Below are positions 1 through 8,368 of a stretch of DNA of 64,000 nt, one piece after another. Within the stretch, counting starts at the first letter, position 1. The number at the start of each line of letters is the position of its first letter. The stretch spans positions 237,751 through 301,750 of the forward strand of contig CAZZIP010000002.1 of assembly GCA_964654415.1 (NCBI GenBank), given 5' to 3'. The translations under genes and the position numbers were made by a program. Source of the stretch: Methylohalobius sp964654415 (GTDB taxonomy: Bacteria; Pseudomonadota; Gammaproteobacteria; Methylococcales; Methylothermaceae). The notes under the pieces are model-generated. The model did not search any database. It was not told where the DNA came from and was given only the letters and a program-made list of their open reading frames with translations.

Positions 1-571
1 ACAAAGTCCCTTCTTCCAGCCCAGGGATGAATAGCTCCCACACGCCCGAGGTGTGGCGGCAGCGCATCGGATGGCAACGCCCGTCCCAGCGGTTGAAATC
101 GCCGACTACGCTGACCCGCTCAGCGTTTGGCGCCCACACGGCAAAAAGAGTGCCGGAAACACCATCCACGGTGCAGAGATGGGCACCCAAAATCCGGTAG
201 ATGTGCCAATGCTTGCCGCTGCCGAACAGATACAGATCGAAATCGGGAATCTGAGGAGCGAAAGTGTAAGGATCAATCGTGCGATGTTGATTGCCTTCAG
301 CGTCAGTCCAGAGTAAGGCGTAGTGTAGTGGAATGTCCCATCCTTTGATCGATCCCTGGAACAGATCGGTCCCTTCGATTCGGATCAACTCCGGGCCGTG
401 CTCGATCTGGACGCGCTGGGCGCCGGGCAGGAATACCCTAACGATGTCGTCGCCCGATTCGTGGTGGCGGCCCAGGACCGAGAAAGGATCATGGTGGCGC
501 GCCTCGACGATCATCGCCAACTTAGGCTCCAACGCCAGCGTTGGGTCAGGAGAAGAAATGCTTGAGTTCAC
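1..571 (-). CDS. glgB: 1,4-alpha-glucan branching enzyme, N-terminal part (runs off left edge)
   Basis: The minus strand reads openly from a GTG at 571 to the window edge, giving about 190 N-terminal residues. The translation begins VNSSISSPDPTLALEPK and contains the branching-enzyme entry motif RHHDPFSVLGRH, followed by a beta-sandwich (CBM48-like) region ending near FAVWAPNAERVSVVGDFN, a hallmark of GlgB. GlgB forms alpha-1,6 branches in glycogen in the cytoplasm. An in-frame TAA lies just upstream of the GTG and a weak AAGG lies 10 bases before it, so GTG is the only sensible start. The catalytic GH13 barrel lies outside the window. It is divergent from glgC and shares an 80-bp intergenic region with it. 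Confidence 0.93.
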   Translation of the reverse strand, partial: MNSSISSPDPTLALEPKLAMIVEARHHDPFSVLGRHHESGDDIVRVFLPGAQRVQIEHGPELIRIEGTDLFQGSIKGWDIPLHYALLWTDAEGNQHRTIDPYTFAPQIPDFDLYLFGSGKHWHIYRILGAHLCTVDGVSGTLFAVWAPNAERVSVVGDFNRWDGRCHPMRCRHTSGVWELFIPGLEEGTL

Positions 572-651
572 TTTGTCGATGCCTTAATAATGAATTCCGT
601 TTTTGCTCGCCAAATATTACCAGATTACTCCAGGCCAAGGAGACTTAAGTT

Positions 652-1929
652 ATGTCTAAACACAACCCGCATCAACGTTTTGTCAGCCTCCTGACCCGCC
701 AGACGGTAGCATTGATCCTTGCCGGAGGACGCGGCAGCCGCCTTAGGAAACTGACTGAATGGCGCGCGAAACCCGCAGTCCACTTCGGCGGCAAATACCG
801 GATCATCGATTTTACCCTCTCCAACTGCCTAAATTCTGGCATTCGCCGGATCGGCGTTCTCACTCAGTACAAGGCCGATTCTTTGATTCGCCACATCTAC
901 AAAGGATGGGGATTTCTGCGTGGCGAGCTCGGGGAGTTTATCGATCTTTTGCCTGCCCAGCAACGGCTCAACGAATCCTGGTATTTAGGTACCGCCGATG
1001 CGGTCTATCAGAATTTGGACATCCTGCGCTTCTACCAGCCCGAATACATTCTGATCTTGGCCGGCGATCACGTTTACAAGATGGATTACGGGGCAATGCT
1101 GGCCTATCACGTGGACAATAAAGCCGATCTGACCATCGCCTGCATCGAGGTGCCGATCAAAAACGCCAGCGCGTTTGGGGTGATGCGCGTGGACGACAAC
1201 AGCCGGGTGGTCGAGTTCGTGGAAAAATCCCCCCAGCCGCCGGCTATTCCGGGCCGTCCTGAGGCAGCTTTGGCTTCCATGGGGATTTACGTCTTCAACG
1301 CCAGGTTCTTATACGAGCAGTTGATCAAGGACGCCGACAACCCCAAATCGAGCCACGATTTCGGCAAGGACCTCATCCCCGAGGCGATCAGGCGCTACCG
1401 GGTGTTCGCTTATCCGTTCCTGAACCTACAGACCGGAGTCCAAAGCTACTGGCGCGACGTAGGAACCATAGATGCCTATTGGGCCGCCAACATGGAGTTG
1501 ATCGGTGTCGATCCGGAGCTCAATTTATACGATCAGGACTGGCCGATCTGGACTTATCAAAGGCACCTTCCGCCGGCCAAGTTTGTGTTTGAGGACAAAG
1601 CCCACGATCGCGTAGGACAAGCGTTTGACTCTATGGTCTGCGACGGGGTGATCATTTCCGGCGCCACCGTGCGCCATTCCATCCTGTCTACCAACGTGCG
1701 GGTCAATTCCTGGGCGTTGGTGGAGGATTCGGTGATTCTGCCCGACGCTAATATCGGCAGACACGCCAAGATCCGGCGCGCGATCATCGACCGTGGTTGC
1801 GAGATCCCGCAAGGGATGGAGATCGGTTACGACCTGGAAGAGGACAAGAAACGCTTCGACGTCAGTCCTGGCGGTATCGTCACCGTCACCCCGGACATGC
1901 TCGGCCAGAAGATCCACTTCGCCCGCTAA
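652..1929 (+). CDS. glgC: Glucose-1-phosphate adenylyltransferase (ADP-glucose pyrophosphorylase)
   Basis: 425 residues, the normal length of bacterial GlgC. The enzyme makes ADP-glucose from ATP and glucose-1-phosphate, the committed step of glycogen synthesis in the cytoplasm. The N-terminal nucleotidyltransferase signature GGRGSRL lies at residues 25-31, followed by KPAVHFGGKYRIIDF and SNCLNSGI. The C-terminal left-handed beta-helix is visible in the ATVRHSILSTNVRV and DANIGRHAKIRRAIID repeats. The ATG follows a clear AAGGAG. malQ starts 6 bases after the stop, so the two are probably one operon, divergent from glgB. Allosteric control is known for the family but cannot be read from the sequence here. 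Confidence 0.97.
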   Translation: MSKHNPHQRFVSLLTRQTVALILAGGRGSRLRKLTEWRAKPAVHFGGKYRIIDFTLSNCLNSGIRRIGVLTQYKADSLIRHIYKGWGFLRGELGEFIDLLPAQQRLNESWYLGTADAVYQNLDILRFYQPEYILILAGDHVYKMDYGAMLAYHVDNKADLTIACIEVPIKNASAFGVMRVDDNSRVVEFVEKSPQPPAIPGRPEAALASMGIYVFNARFLYEQLIKDADNPKSSHDFGKDLIPEAIRRYRVFAYPFLNLQTGVQSYWRDVGTIDAYWAANMELIGVDPELNLYDQDWPIWTYQRHLPPAKFVFEDKAHDRVGQAFDSMVCDGVIISGATVRHSILSTNVRVNSWALVEDSVILPDANIGRHAKIRRAIIDRGCEIPQGMEIGYDLEEDKKRFDVSPGGIVTVTPDMLGQKIHFAR

Positions 1930-1935
1930 AAGCTT

Positions 1936-3414
1936 ATGGTGCAGATACAAGACACAAGCGTCTTGCAAAGACGCCGAGCGGGGATCTTATTGCACCTTAC
2001 TTCGCTGCCGAAGGCTAACTTAGGGCAGGACGCCTTTCGTTTTGTCGAATTTTTGGCCGCCTGCGGCCTGTCCGTATGGCAGGTGTTGCCATTGGGTCCG
2101 ACCCACGCCGATCGTTCGCCTTACCAATGCCTGTCGGCCCACGCTGGCAATCCTCGGCTAATCGATTGGCAATGGCTGGCTGAGCGCGGCTGGCTGCGAC
2201 CGGAGCAAGTCGAAAGTAACCAAGTCACCGCAAAGGAACGGTTGACCTTGCTCGACAGCGCGTACGCGGCATTTCGGGCGGACAAGGGTGGAAAGCTAGC
2301 TGAGGAATTCGAAAAGTTTGTCCGTTTTCACGCCTACTGGCTGGAAGACTACGCCTTGTTCACGGTACTCAAACGCTGCTTCAATGACCGACCCTGGTGG
2401 GAGTGGCCGCTTAAATACCGCCACTGCAATGCCGAAAGCCTGGCCCGGATCCGGCTGAAGTTTGGGGGTGAAATCGATCGGGTCCGGTTTGAACAATTCG
2501 TGTTTTTCCAGCAGTGGAAGGAGCTTCGCTGTCACGCCCACCAGCAAGGGGTGCTGCTGTTTGGCGATATGCCTATCTTCGTCGCCGCCGACAGCGCTGA
2601 CGTGTGGGCCAGGCGCGAGTATTTCCGCCTGAACCGGGAGGGTCTGCCGGCCACAGTGACCGGGGTGCCACCGGATTATTTCTCCCCTACTGGACAGCGC
2701 TGGGGCAATCCGAGCTATGACTGGGAGGCGCTTCAGCGCGATGGATTTTCCTGGTGGATCGAGAGGATGCACACCCAACTGGAACTGTTCGACTGGATCC
2801 GCATCGACCATTTTCGCGGTTTCGAGGCCTGCTGGGAGATCCCGGCGGCGTGCGAGACGGCAGTACACGGCCGTTGGGTGGGGGTTCCCGGCGAAGCTTT
2901 GCTCCAAGCAATCCAGGCAAAGTTTGGGCGGCTGCCGCTGGTGGCCGAGAACCTAGGCTTCATTACCCCCCAGGTGGAGGCGCTCCGCAAAAAATTTGGC
3001 CTTCCTGGTATGCTGATCCTGCAGTTTGCCTTCGACGGGGGAGCCAGCAATCCTTATTTGCCGCACAACCACGCCGCCGACAACGTCGTCTACACCGGTA
3101 CCCACGACAACGACACTACGCTGGGTTGGTTCAAATCCCTGGATGCCGGCCGCCAAACTTATATTTATGAGTACCTGGGTCACCCTCGGGAGGCCATGCC
3201 TTGGGCGCTGATGCGCGCAGCGTTCGCCTCGGTCGCGACCGTCGCGATAGTGCCAATGCAGGACGTATTGGGCTTGGGTGCCGGTCACCGCATGAATACT
3301 CCAGGCACCGCTTACGGCAACTGGCGCTGGCGTTTTTCCTGGGAACAGCTTAGACCCGAGCACGGCGAGCGGATCCAACGTTGGGTCCATCTCTACGGCC
3401 GAAGCAGCGCTTAG
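1936..3414 (+). CDS. malQ: 4-alpha-glucanotransferase (amylomaltase)
   Basis: 492 residues, GH77 family. It transfers alpha-1,4-glucan segments between maltodextrins (disproportionation) in the cytoplasm, feeding or recycling glycogen chains. The N-terminal motif RRAGILLHLTSLP is typical. The catalytic residues are visible: nucleophile Asp291 in IRIDHFRG, acid/base Glu338 in VAENLG, and Asp391 in THDNDT. It lies 6 bp downstream of glgC and faces amrA tail-to-tail with a single base between the two stop codons. No sign of truncation. Confidence 0.96.
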   Translation: MVQIQDTSVLQRRRAGILLHLTSLPKANLGQDAFRFVEFLAACGLSVWQVLPLGPTHADRSPYQCLSAHAGNPRLIDWQWLAERGWLRPEQVESNQVTAKERLTLLDSAYAAFRADKGGKLAEEFEKFVRFHAYWLEDYALFTVLKRCFNDRPWWEWPLKYRHCNAESLARIRLKFGGEIDRVRFEQFVFFQQWKELRCHAHQQGVLLFGDMPIFVAADSADVWARREYFRLNREGLPATVTGVPPDYFSPTGQRWGNPSYDWEALQRDGFSWWIERMHTQLELFDWIRIDHFRGFEACWEIPAACETAVHGRWVGVPGEALLQAIQAKFGRLPLVAENLGFITPQVEALRKKFGLPGMLILQFAFDGGASNPYLPHNHAADNVVYTGTHDNDTTLGWFKSLDAGRQTYIYEYLGHPREAMPWALMRAAFASVATVAIVPMQDVLGLGAGHRMNTPGTAYGNWRWRFSWEQLRPEHGERIQRWVHLYGRSSA

Positions 3415-3415
3415 G

Positions 3416-3988
3416 TCAATCGATGACTTCGACCGTATATCGGTAAACCTTAAGCTCGTTCGACCAGTGATGGGGAGGTAAACCTGCCTTCATTTTGAGA
3501 TGGCTCAGGAAATCCCGTTTGTCCGGCAGGGAAGCCCACACCACCGGCAAAAAAGTGCTGCGGCGATACCCTTCCTCCAACACCAGGCCGTCGATGCCCG
3601 GGCGGATCTGAGCGAGCAACTCCTGTTCCGAACGGCAGGGGATTTCCTCCAGCGAGCTTAGGACCGACAGATGGATGCTCAAGTCTTTTGCCTCCTCTGG
3701 GGTGACCGGCGGAAAGCGCGGGTCGCGAAAGGCGGCGGCGAATGCGTTGCAGATCACGTCTTCGGCCAGAGGCCGCCTGGGTTTCAATGAGCCGATGCAG
3801 CCGCGTAGCCGATTTTGCTTTTCCAAGGTGACGAAAGCGGCGCGGGGAGCTAGGAGTTCTTCTGGCAGGGTTGAAAGGTTGATTTTCAGCATTTGCCCAT
3901 GGTGGACGCCGTGCGCGATCGATTCCCGCGCCAGCTGATGGAGGAGCCTGCGCCCTGGTTCGGACAGAGACAGATCAGAAGAAGCCAT
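3416..3988 (-). CDS. amrA: AmmeMemoRadiSam system protein A (AMMECR1 domain)
   Basis: 190 residues matching the AMMECR1 family over the whole length. The conserved core LRGCIGSLKPRRPLAEDV and the following AFRDPRFPPVTPEE are both present, as is a C-terminal segment with PLPDKRDFLSHL-like character. The biochemical role of this family is not established. It overlaps the end of amrB by 14 bp, so the two are translationally coupled, and it is part of the three-gene amrB-amrA/amrS set. It is convergent with malQ with a one-base gap. The identification rests on the motif and on the company of MEMO and radical-SAM partners. Confidence 0.92.
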   Translation of the reverse strand: MASSDLSLSEPGRRLLHQLARESIAHGVHHGQMLKINLSTLPEELLAPRAAFVTLEKQNRLRGCIGSLKPRRPLAEDVICNAFAAAFRDPRFPPVTPEEAKDLSIHLSVLSSLEEIPCRSEQELLAQIRPGIDGLVLEEGYRRSTFLPVVWASLPDKRDFLSHLKMKAGLPPHHWSNELKVYRYTVEVID

Positions 3989-4760
3989 ATGCGCCGTACC
4001 CCACTACTTGATCGCGCGGGCCGTTGGTGTCTCCCGAGTTCCTAAGATCCAGCGTCTTGGCGGTCAGCCCATGCTTCCTGGCAGCGCGCAATAGGCCTGA
4101 GATTGGAATCGCGCCACAAGCAGAATCGGCAGGGATTCCGAAGGGATCTAATTTCTCGATCGCCCGCGAGGTGGCAGAATCAACCCGCTTTGCCGTCTGA
4201 TAATCGAGGTAGTGGCTCAAATCTGAGCTCACAACGATCAGGGTTTCCGGTCCATCCCACAGGCGGTCTAAGACTTCTGCCACTTCTTCGGGCTTGGCCG
4301 CGCCGACGACGATCGGCACCAGCTTGAAATCCTCTAGGACCTCTTGGAGAAACGGCAAGTGAACCTCTAGGCTATACTCAGGTGCGTGCGCCGCGTCGAA
4401 TTGCAGCACGCCGGGCAAGTCAGCAATCTGATCGATAGCCTCGCGATCTACCGCCACTCTCCCTAAGGGAGTGACAAAGGCGTCCACGCTAGGGAGCGCC
4501 AGCCCCCGGAACGCCACACGATGGGCTGGCCCGACCAAAACGACGCGCTTGATTTTATCCTTGGCAGGGATCAGGAGGCGATAGGCGCTGGCGGCAACCG
4601 GTCCGGAATAGACATAGCCAGCGTGAGGAACGATAATGGCTTTGGGAACAGATCCTTGGGCTTTGGCTGCTGCTAGAAATTGGCGCAGCATTTCCTCCAA
4701 TTCCACCGCATCGTCTGGATAGAACAGACCGGCGACGGCAGGATAACGTACTGTGGTCAT
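3975..4760 (-). CDS. amrB: AmmeMemoRadiSam system protein B (MEMO-like)
   Basis: 261 residues, MEMO1-like fold related to class III extradiol dioxygenases. Conserved pieces seen: VPHAGYVYSGPVAASAY, GPAHRVAF, EYSLEVHLPFLQ, SSDLSHYLDY and DSACGAIPISGL. These include the His, His and Cys positions that bind metal in human MEMO1. The ATG at 4760 is preceded by a perfect GGAGGT. Its reaction is unknown. It is the first gene of the amrB-amrA operon and is divergent from amrS across 74 bp, an arrangement that suggests shared control of all three. Confidence 0.93.
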   Translation of the reverse strand: MTTVRYPAVAGLFYPDDAVELEEMLRQFLAAAKAQGSVPKAIIVPHAGYVYSGPVAASAYRLLIPAKDKIKRVVLVGPAHRVAFRGLALPSVDAFVTPLGRVAVDREAIDQIADLPGVLQFDAAHAPEYSLEVHLPFLQEVLEDFKLVPIVVGAAKPEEVAEVLDRLWDGPETLIVVSSDLSHYLDYQTAKRVDSATSRAIEKLDPFGIPADSACGAIPISGLLRAARKHGLTAKTLDLRNSGDTNGPRDQVVGYGAYGFF

Positions 4761-4834
4761 GGAAGACCTCCTTGAAATCGTTTGCTTGTGTCTATATATG
4801 GATTTTCTAGGTTGAACTCAATGGGGAATAGGCC

Positions 4835-5938
4835 GTGAGTACCCTTGCCCCTTCCAAACACATTGTCCCAACCAAGTATTGGCATAAACTCGCCGACGGC
4901 CGCATCCAGTGCGATCTGTGCCCTAGGTTTTGCAAATTGCGAGAAGGCCAGCGCGGCCTGTGTTTCGTGCGCGCCTGCCAGGATGGGCGAATCGTGCTTA
5001 CTTCTTACGGGCGCGCCAGTGGTTTTTGCATCGATCCAATCGAGAAAAAACCCCTGTATCATTTTCTGCCCGGCACGCCGATTCTTTCCTTCGGCACCGC
5101 AGGATGCAATTTGGCCTGTAAGTTTTGTCAGAATTGGGATATCAGCAAATCGCGCGAATTGGATACTTTGACGGTGGAAGCGATGCCAGAGGCGATTGCC
5201 CGCGCCGCCAAAGCCTTGGGTTGCAAGAGCGTCGCCTACACCTACAACGATCCGGTGATCTTCCACGAATATGTCATCGATACTGCCAAGGAATGCCGAA
5301 AATACGGCATAAAATCGGTGGCGGTCACCGCAGGCTTCGTGACGGACGAGCCGCGGCGTGAGTTCTACCAGTACATGGACGCCGCCAACGTGGATCTCAA
5401 AGCCTTCACCGAGGATTTCTACCATAGGATCTGCGGCGGTCACTTGCAGCCGGTCTTGGATACCCTGGAATACATCAAGCGCGAGACCAACTGCTGGCTG
5501 GAGATTACTACCTTGCTGATTCCAGGGGAGAACGACTCGGATGCAGAGATCGACGCCATGACGCGCTGGGTGGTGGAAAAGCTCGGTCCGGACGTTCCGC
5601 ACCACTTTACCGCCTTCCATCCCGACTGGAAGATGCTGGACAAGCCGCCGACGCCTCTTGCCACCTTGATTCGGGCACGGCAGATCGCTGTGCAAAACGG
5701 CTTGCGCTACGTCTATACCGGCAATGTCCACTACCCGGAAGGCGACAGCACCTTCTGCCACCAGTGTGGTCAGCTTCTCATCGGCCGCGACTGGTATGAG
5801 CTTTCAGTTTGGAACTTGACCGCGGACGGAAGGTGCAGCCGGTGTGGCACGCCGCTTGCCGGGGTATTCGAAAACGCGCCCGGAAGCTGGGGGGCCAAAA
5901 GGTATCCCGTGGATATGGCACGCTTTGCGACCGCCTAG
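4835..5938 (+). CDS. amrS: AmmeMemoRadiSam system radical SAM enzyme
   Basis: 367 residues. The radical-SAM cluster motif CX3CX2C is Cys91, Cys95 and Cys98 (AGCNLACKFCQNWD). There is an extra N-terminal Cys set (C26, C29, C33, C43) and a C-terminal zinc-ribbon-like pair of CXXC motifs (C308/C311, C334/C337), as is usual for this subfamily, which resembles pyruvate formate-lyase activating enzymes. The substrate is unknown. The start is GTG at 4835; the nearby ATG at 4821 is out of frame. Its last 4 bases overlap the convergent nadB. Presumably it works with AmrA and AmrB, its neighbours on the other strand. Confidence 0.94.
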   Translation: MSTLAPSKHIVPTKYWHKLADGRIQCDLCPRFCKLREGQRGLCFVRACQDGRIVLTSYGRASGFCIDPIEKKPLYHFLPGTPILSFGTAGCNLACKFCQNWDISKSRELDTLTVEAMPEAIARAAKALGCKSVAYTYNDPVIFHEYVIDTAKECRKYGIKSVAVTAGFVTDEPRREFYQYMDAANVDLKAFTEDFYHRICGGHLQPVLDTLEYIKRETNCWLEITTLLIPGENDSDAEIDAMTRWVVEKLGPDVPHHFTAFHPDWKMLDKPPTPLATLIRARQIAVQNGLRYVYTGNVHYPEGDSTFCHQCGQLLIGRDWYELSVWNLTADGRCSRCGTPLAGVFENAPGSWGAKRYPVDMARFATA

Positions 5939-7542
5939 TTGGGTAGCTGCTTGGGGTCTAAGATCGTGTTCTGGGCCAGCGGGTGAGCTTTGGGATAGTC
6001 CAGGGTATAGTGTAGGCCGCGGCTCTCCTTGCGCTGCATGGCGCTTTTGACGATCAACTCGGCGGCGATGATCAGGTTTCTAAGCTCCAAGAGATCGCTG
6101 GTCACCCGGAAGTGGCCGTAATATTCAGCGATTTCTTGTTTCAACAGCTCTGTGCGCCGCAGAGCCCTGGCCAAGCGCTTGTCGGTACGCACGATGCCCA
6201 CGTAGTCCCACATGAAGCGGCGGATCTCATCCCAGTTGTGGCTGACCACCACTTCCTCGTCGGAGTCTGCGACTTGGGATTCGTCCCACGCCGGCAGAGG
6301 AGGAGAGGGGGGTAGCTCCTTGAGCCTTTGAGAAAGGTCAAAGGCGACTTGCTTGGCGAACACCAGGCATTCGAGCAACGAGTTGCTGGCCATGCGGTTG
6401 GCGCCGTGGAGTCCGGTGCAGGCGGTTTCCCCTACCGCATACAACCCTGGAATGTCGGTTCGCCCGTAAGCGTCGGTAAGGATTCCGCCACAGGTATAGT
6501 GGGCAGCAGGAACCACCGGAATCGGCTCGCGCGTCAGGTCAAAGCCAAATTCCAAGCATTTGGCATAAATAGTTGGGAAATGGCTTTGGATAAAATCGGC
6601 GCTTTTATGAGAGATGTCCAAGTAAACGCAATCTATCCCCAAACGCTTCATTTCGTAGTCTATGGCGCGGGCGACGATGTCGCGCGGAGCCAGTTCCCCC
6701 CTGGGATCGAAGCGGTGCATGAATTCTTCGCCGCTGGGCAGAAGCAGCCTCGCTCCCTCCCCGCGCAAGGCTTCGGAGATGAGGAAAGACCTAGCCTTGG
6801 GGTGGTAAAGGCAGGTTGGATGGAACTGCATAAACTCCATATTGGCGATCCGGCAGCCGGCGCGCCAGGCCATGGCGATGCCGTCGCCGGTGGCGGTATC
6901 GGGATTGCTGGTGTAAAGATACACCTTGGCTGCCCCGCCGGTGGCCAAAACGACTGCACGGGCGCTGAATACCTTAACCTGTTGGGTCATACGATCGAGC
7001 ACATAGGCGCCCAGAACCCGCTGTGGAAGGCGTTTGAGTTTAGTGGCGGTGATCAGGTCAATAGCGTTGTGGAATTCATACAGATCGATATTCGGATGGG
7101 CGCGGGCGTGGCTCAAAAGCGAGACCTCCACCGCCTTACCGGTGGCATCGGCCGCGTGTACGACCCGGCGGTGGCTATGACCTCCCTCTCGGGTAAGATG
7201 CAGCTGTTTGCCGCCGTCTTCCGATTCCATCTCGGTAAAGGCCACTCCCTTGTCCAGCAGCCATTGAATGCAGTCTTTACCTTGGGAGACTACGAGCCGA
7301 ACGATGTCTGGATCGCACAGACCTGCACCGGCGTCCAGAGTATCTTGGATATGGGATTCGATCGAGTCGTGGGCGTCGAGCACTGCCGAAATGCCACCTT
7401 GTGCATAGAAGGTGCTGCATTCGGAAAGCTCAGTTTTGGAGATGACCGCCACTTTCGCGAGATCGGCAATGCGCAGCGCCACTCCTAAACCGGCAGCGCC
7501 GCTGCCGATGACGAGGACATCGTAGCACAAACCATTTTGCAT
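5935..7542 (-). CDS. nadB: L-aspartate oxidase
   Basis: 535 residues, full length. It oxidises L-aspartate to iminoaspartate with FAD, the first step of NAD synthesis from aspartate, in the cytoplasm. The N-terminal dinucleotide fold VIGSGAAGLGVALRIA, the HSHRRVVHAADATGKAVE active-site segment, and the GANRMASNSLLECLVF motif place it firmly in the NadB/fumarate reductase flavoprotein family, closer to NadB than to SdhA/FrdA. It overlaps amrS tail-to-tail by 4 bp. It starts at ATG 7542, divergent from rpoE, as in many gammaproteobacteria. nadE, seen partly at the right edge, works later in the same pathway. Confidence 0.96.
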   Translation of the reverse strand: MQNGLCYDVLVIGSGAAGLGVALRIADLAKVAVISKTELSECSTFYAQGGISAVLDAHDSIESHIQDTLDAGAGLCDPDIVRLVVSQGKDCIQWLLDKGVAFTEMESEDGGKQLHLTREGGHSHRRVVHAADATGKAVEVSLLSHARAHPNIDLYEFHNAIDLITATKLKRLPQRVLGAYVLDRMTQQVKVFSARAVVLATGGAAKVYLYTSNPDTATGDGIAMAWRAGCRIANMEFMQFHPTCLYHPKARSFLISEALRGEGARLLLPSGEEFMHRFDPRGELAPRDIVARAIDYEMKRLGIDCVYLDISHKSADFIQSHFPTIYAKCLEFGFDLTREPIPVVPAAHYTCGGILTDAYGRTDIPGLYAVGETACTGLHGANRMASNSLLECLVFAKQVAFDLSQRLKELPPSPPLPAWDESQVADSDEEVVVSHNWDEIRRFMWDYVGIVRTDKRLARALRRTELLKQEIAEYYGHFRVTSDLLELRNLIIAAELIVKSAMQRKESRGLHYTLDYPKAHPLAQNTILDPKQLPN

Positions 7543-7588
7543 TGCAGTTTTATAACAAAAGGGACGGGTTTATGCCAATTGGGGTGCG

Positions 7589-7617
7589 TTGAATGAAAAA
7601 GAGGAAACGGGGATAAT
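7589..7617 (+). promoter_or_regulatory. Candidate sigma-70 promoter for the rpoE operon
   Basis: TTGAAT (7589-7594), a 17-base spacer and GATAAT (7612-7617) resemble a sigma-70 promoter. Transcription from it would begin near 7624, so the ATG at 7624 would be leaderless. This favours one of the later rpoE starts. No GGAACTT/TCTGA-type self-regulated sigma-E promoter was noticed between nadB and rpoE by eye. Confidence 0.35.
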
Positions 7618-7668
7618 GCAATAATGCGACAACCCAACAGCTTGGGTGGTTCAGTGTGGGATTCGTTC

Positions 7669-8352
7669 ATGGCGGCGCAAGCCCGATCATCTTCAGCTTA
7701 CGGGGAAGTGGGATTGAGGGGAGAAAGTCAGTCGGCGGTTCAGGTTGATCAGGAACTCGTCCAGCGGGTGAAGCAAGGCGATAAAAAAGCTTTTGACCTG
7801 TTGGTGCTTAAATACCAGCCTAAGATCATCCAGCTGATTGCCCGCTATATCAAAGATCCGTCGGAAGCCCTAGACGTTGCTCAGGAAGCATTTATCAAAG
7901 CCTATCGGGCACTGCCCAACTTCCGGGGCGAAAGCGCCTTTTATACTTGGCTCTACCGGATTGCGATTAATACGGCCAAAAATCACATCGCTGCTCGTGC
8001 ACGGCGTCCGTCTGACTCGGAAATCGAGCTAGAGACGGCGGAACAATTCGAGACGGCAATCCGTCTAAAGGATCAAGAGACTCCTGAGGGTATCTTGTTA
8101 AGCGAGGAAGTGGCTGAAGCAGTGCGGCAGGCAATTGAGGAGTTACCAGAGGAATTGCGTACCGCAATCACCTTGCGTGAGTTTGAAGGATTGAGTTACG
8201 AGGAAATCGCCGAAACCATGAACTGTCCAGTAGGTACGGTGAGATCCAGGATTTTCCGGGCGCGCGAGGCGATCGATAAGAAATTGAGGACCTTGTACGC
8301 TGGGATGCGCAGTAAGAAAGCAAAAAAACCTGAACCGTCGGCACAAGAATGA
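7669..8352 (+). CDS. rpoE: RNA polymerase sigma factor RpoE/AlgU (ECF family)
   Basis: ECF sigma factor for envelope stress. Region 2 (DLLVLKYQPKIIQLIARY, DVAQEAFIKAYRALPNFRGESAFYTWLYRIAINTAKN) and region 4 (ELRTAITLREFEGLSYEEIAETM, PVGTVRSRIFRAREAIDKKL) are near-identical to gammaproteobacterial RpoE/AlgU. The start is uncertain. The frame is open from ATG 7624 (242 aa); ATG 7669 gives 227 aa; TTG 7714, preceded by GGGGAAG, gives 212 aa, closest to the usual 190-200. It is followed by rseA and rseB, its expected membrane and periplasmic regulators, and then a DegP-type protease. It has a lysine-rich tail. Nothing in the regulon can be seen directly here. Confidence 0.95.
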   Translation: MAAQARSSSAYGEVGLRGESQSAVQVDQELVQRVKQGDKKAFDLLVLKYQPKIIQLIARYIKDPSEALDVAQEAFIKAYRALPNFRGESAFYTWLYRIAINTAKNHIAARARRPSDSEIELETAEQFETAIRLKDQETPEGILLSEEVAEAVRQAIEELPEELRTAITLREFEGLSYEEIAETMNCPVGTVRSRIFRAREAIDKKLRTLYAGMRSKKAKKPEPSAQE

Positions 8353-8368
8353 CAAGAGGCATGATCTC

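Noticed and set aside
1..571. Short plus-strand frames at the left edge as genes
   Set aside because: They lie opposite a continuous minus-strand GlgB N-terminus with a clear family motif.
4757..5761. 334-codon open frame on the minus strand opposite amrS
   Set aside because: The plus strand encodes AmrS with all Cys motifs intact. The opposite frame has no recognisable family and merely reflects codon bias.
6328..7488. 386-codon open frame on the plus strand opposite nadB
   Set aside because: It mirrors NadB, whose FAD motifs are intact; the plus-strand translation resembles nothing.
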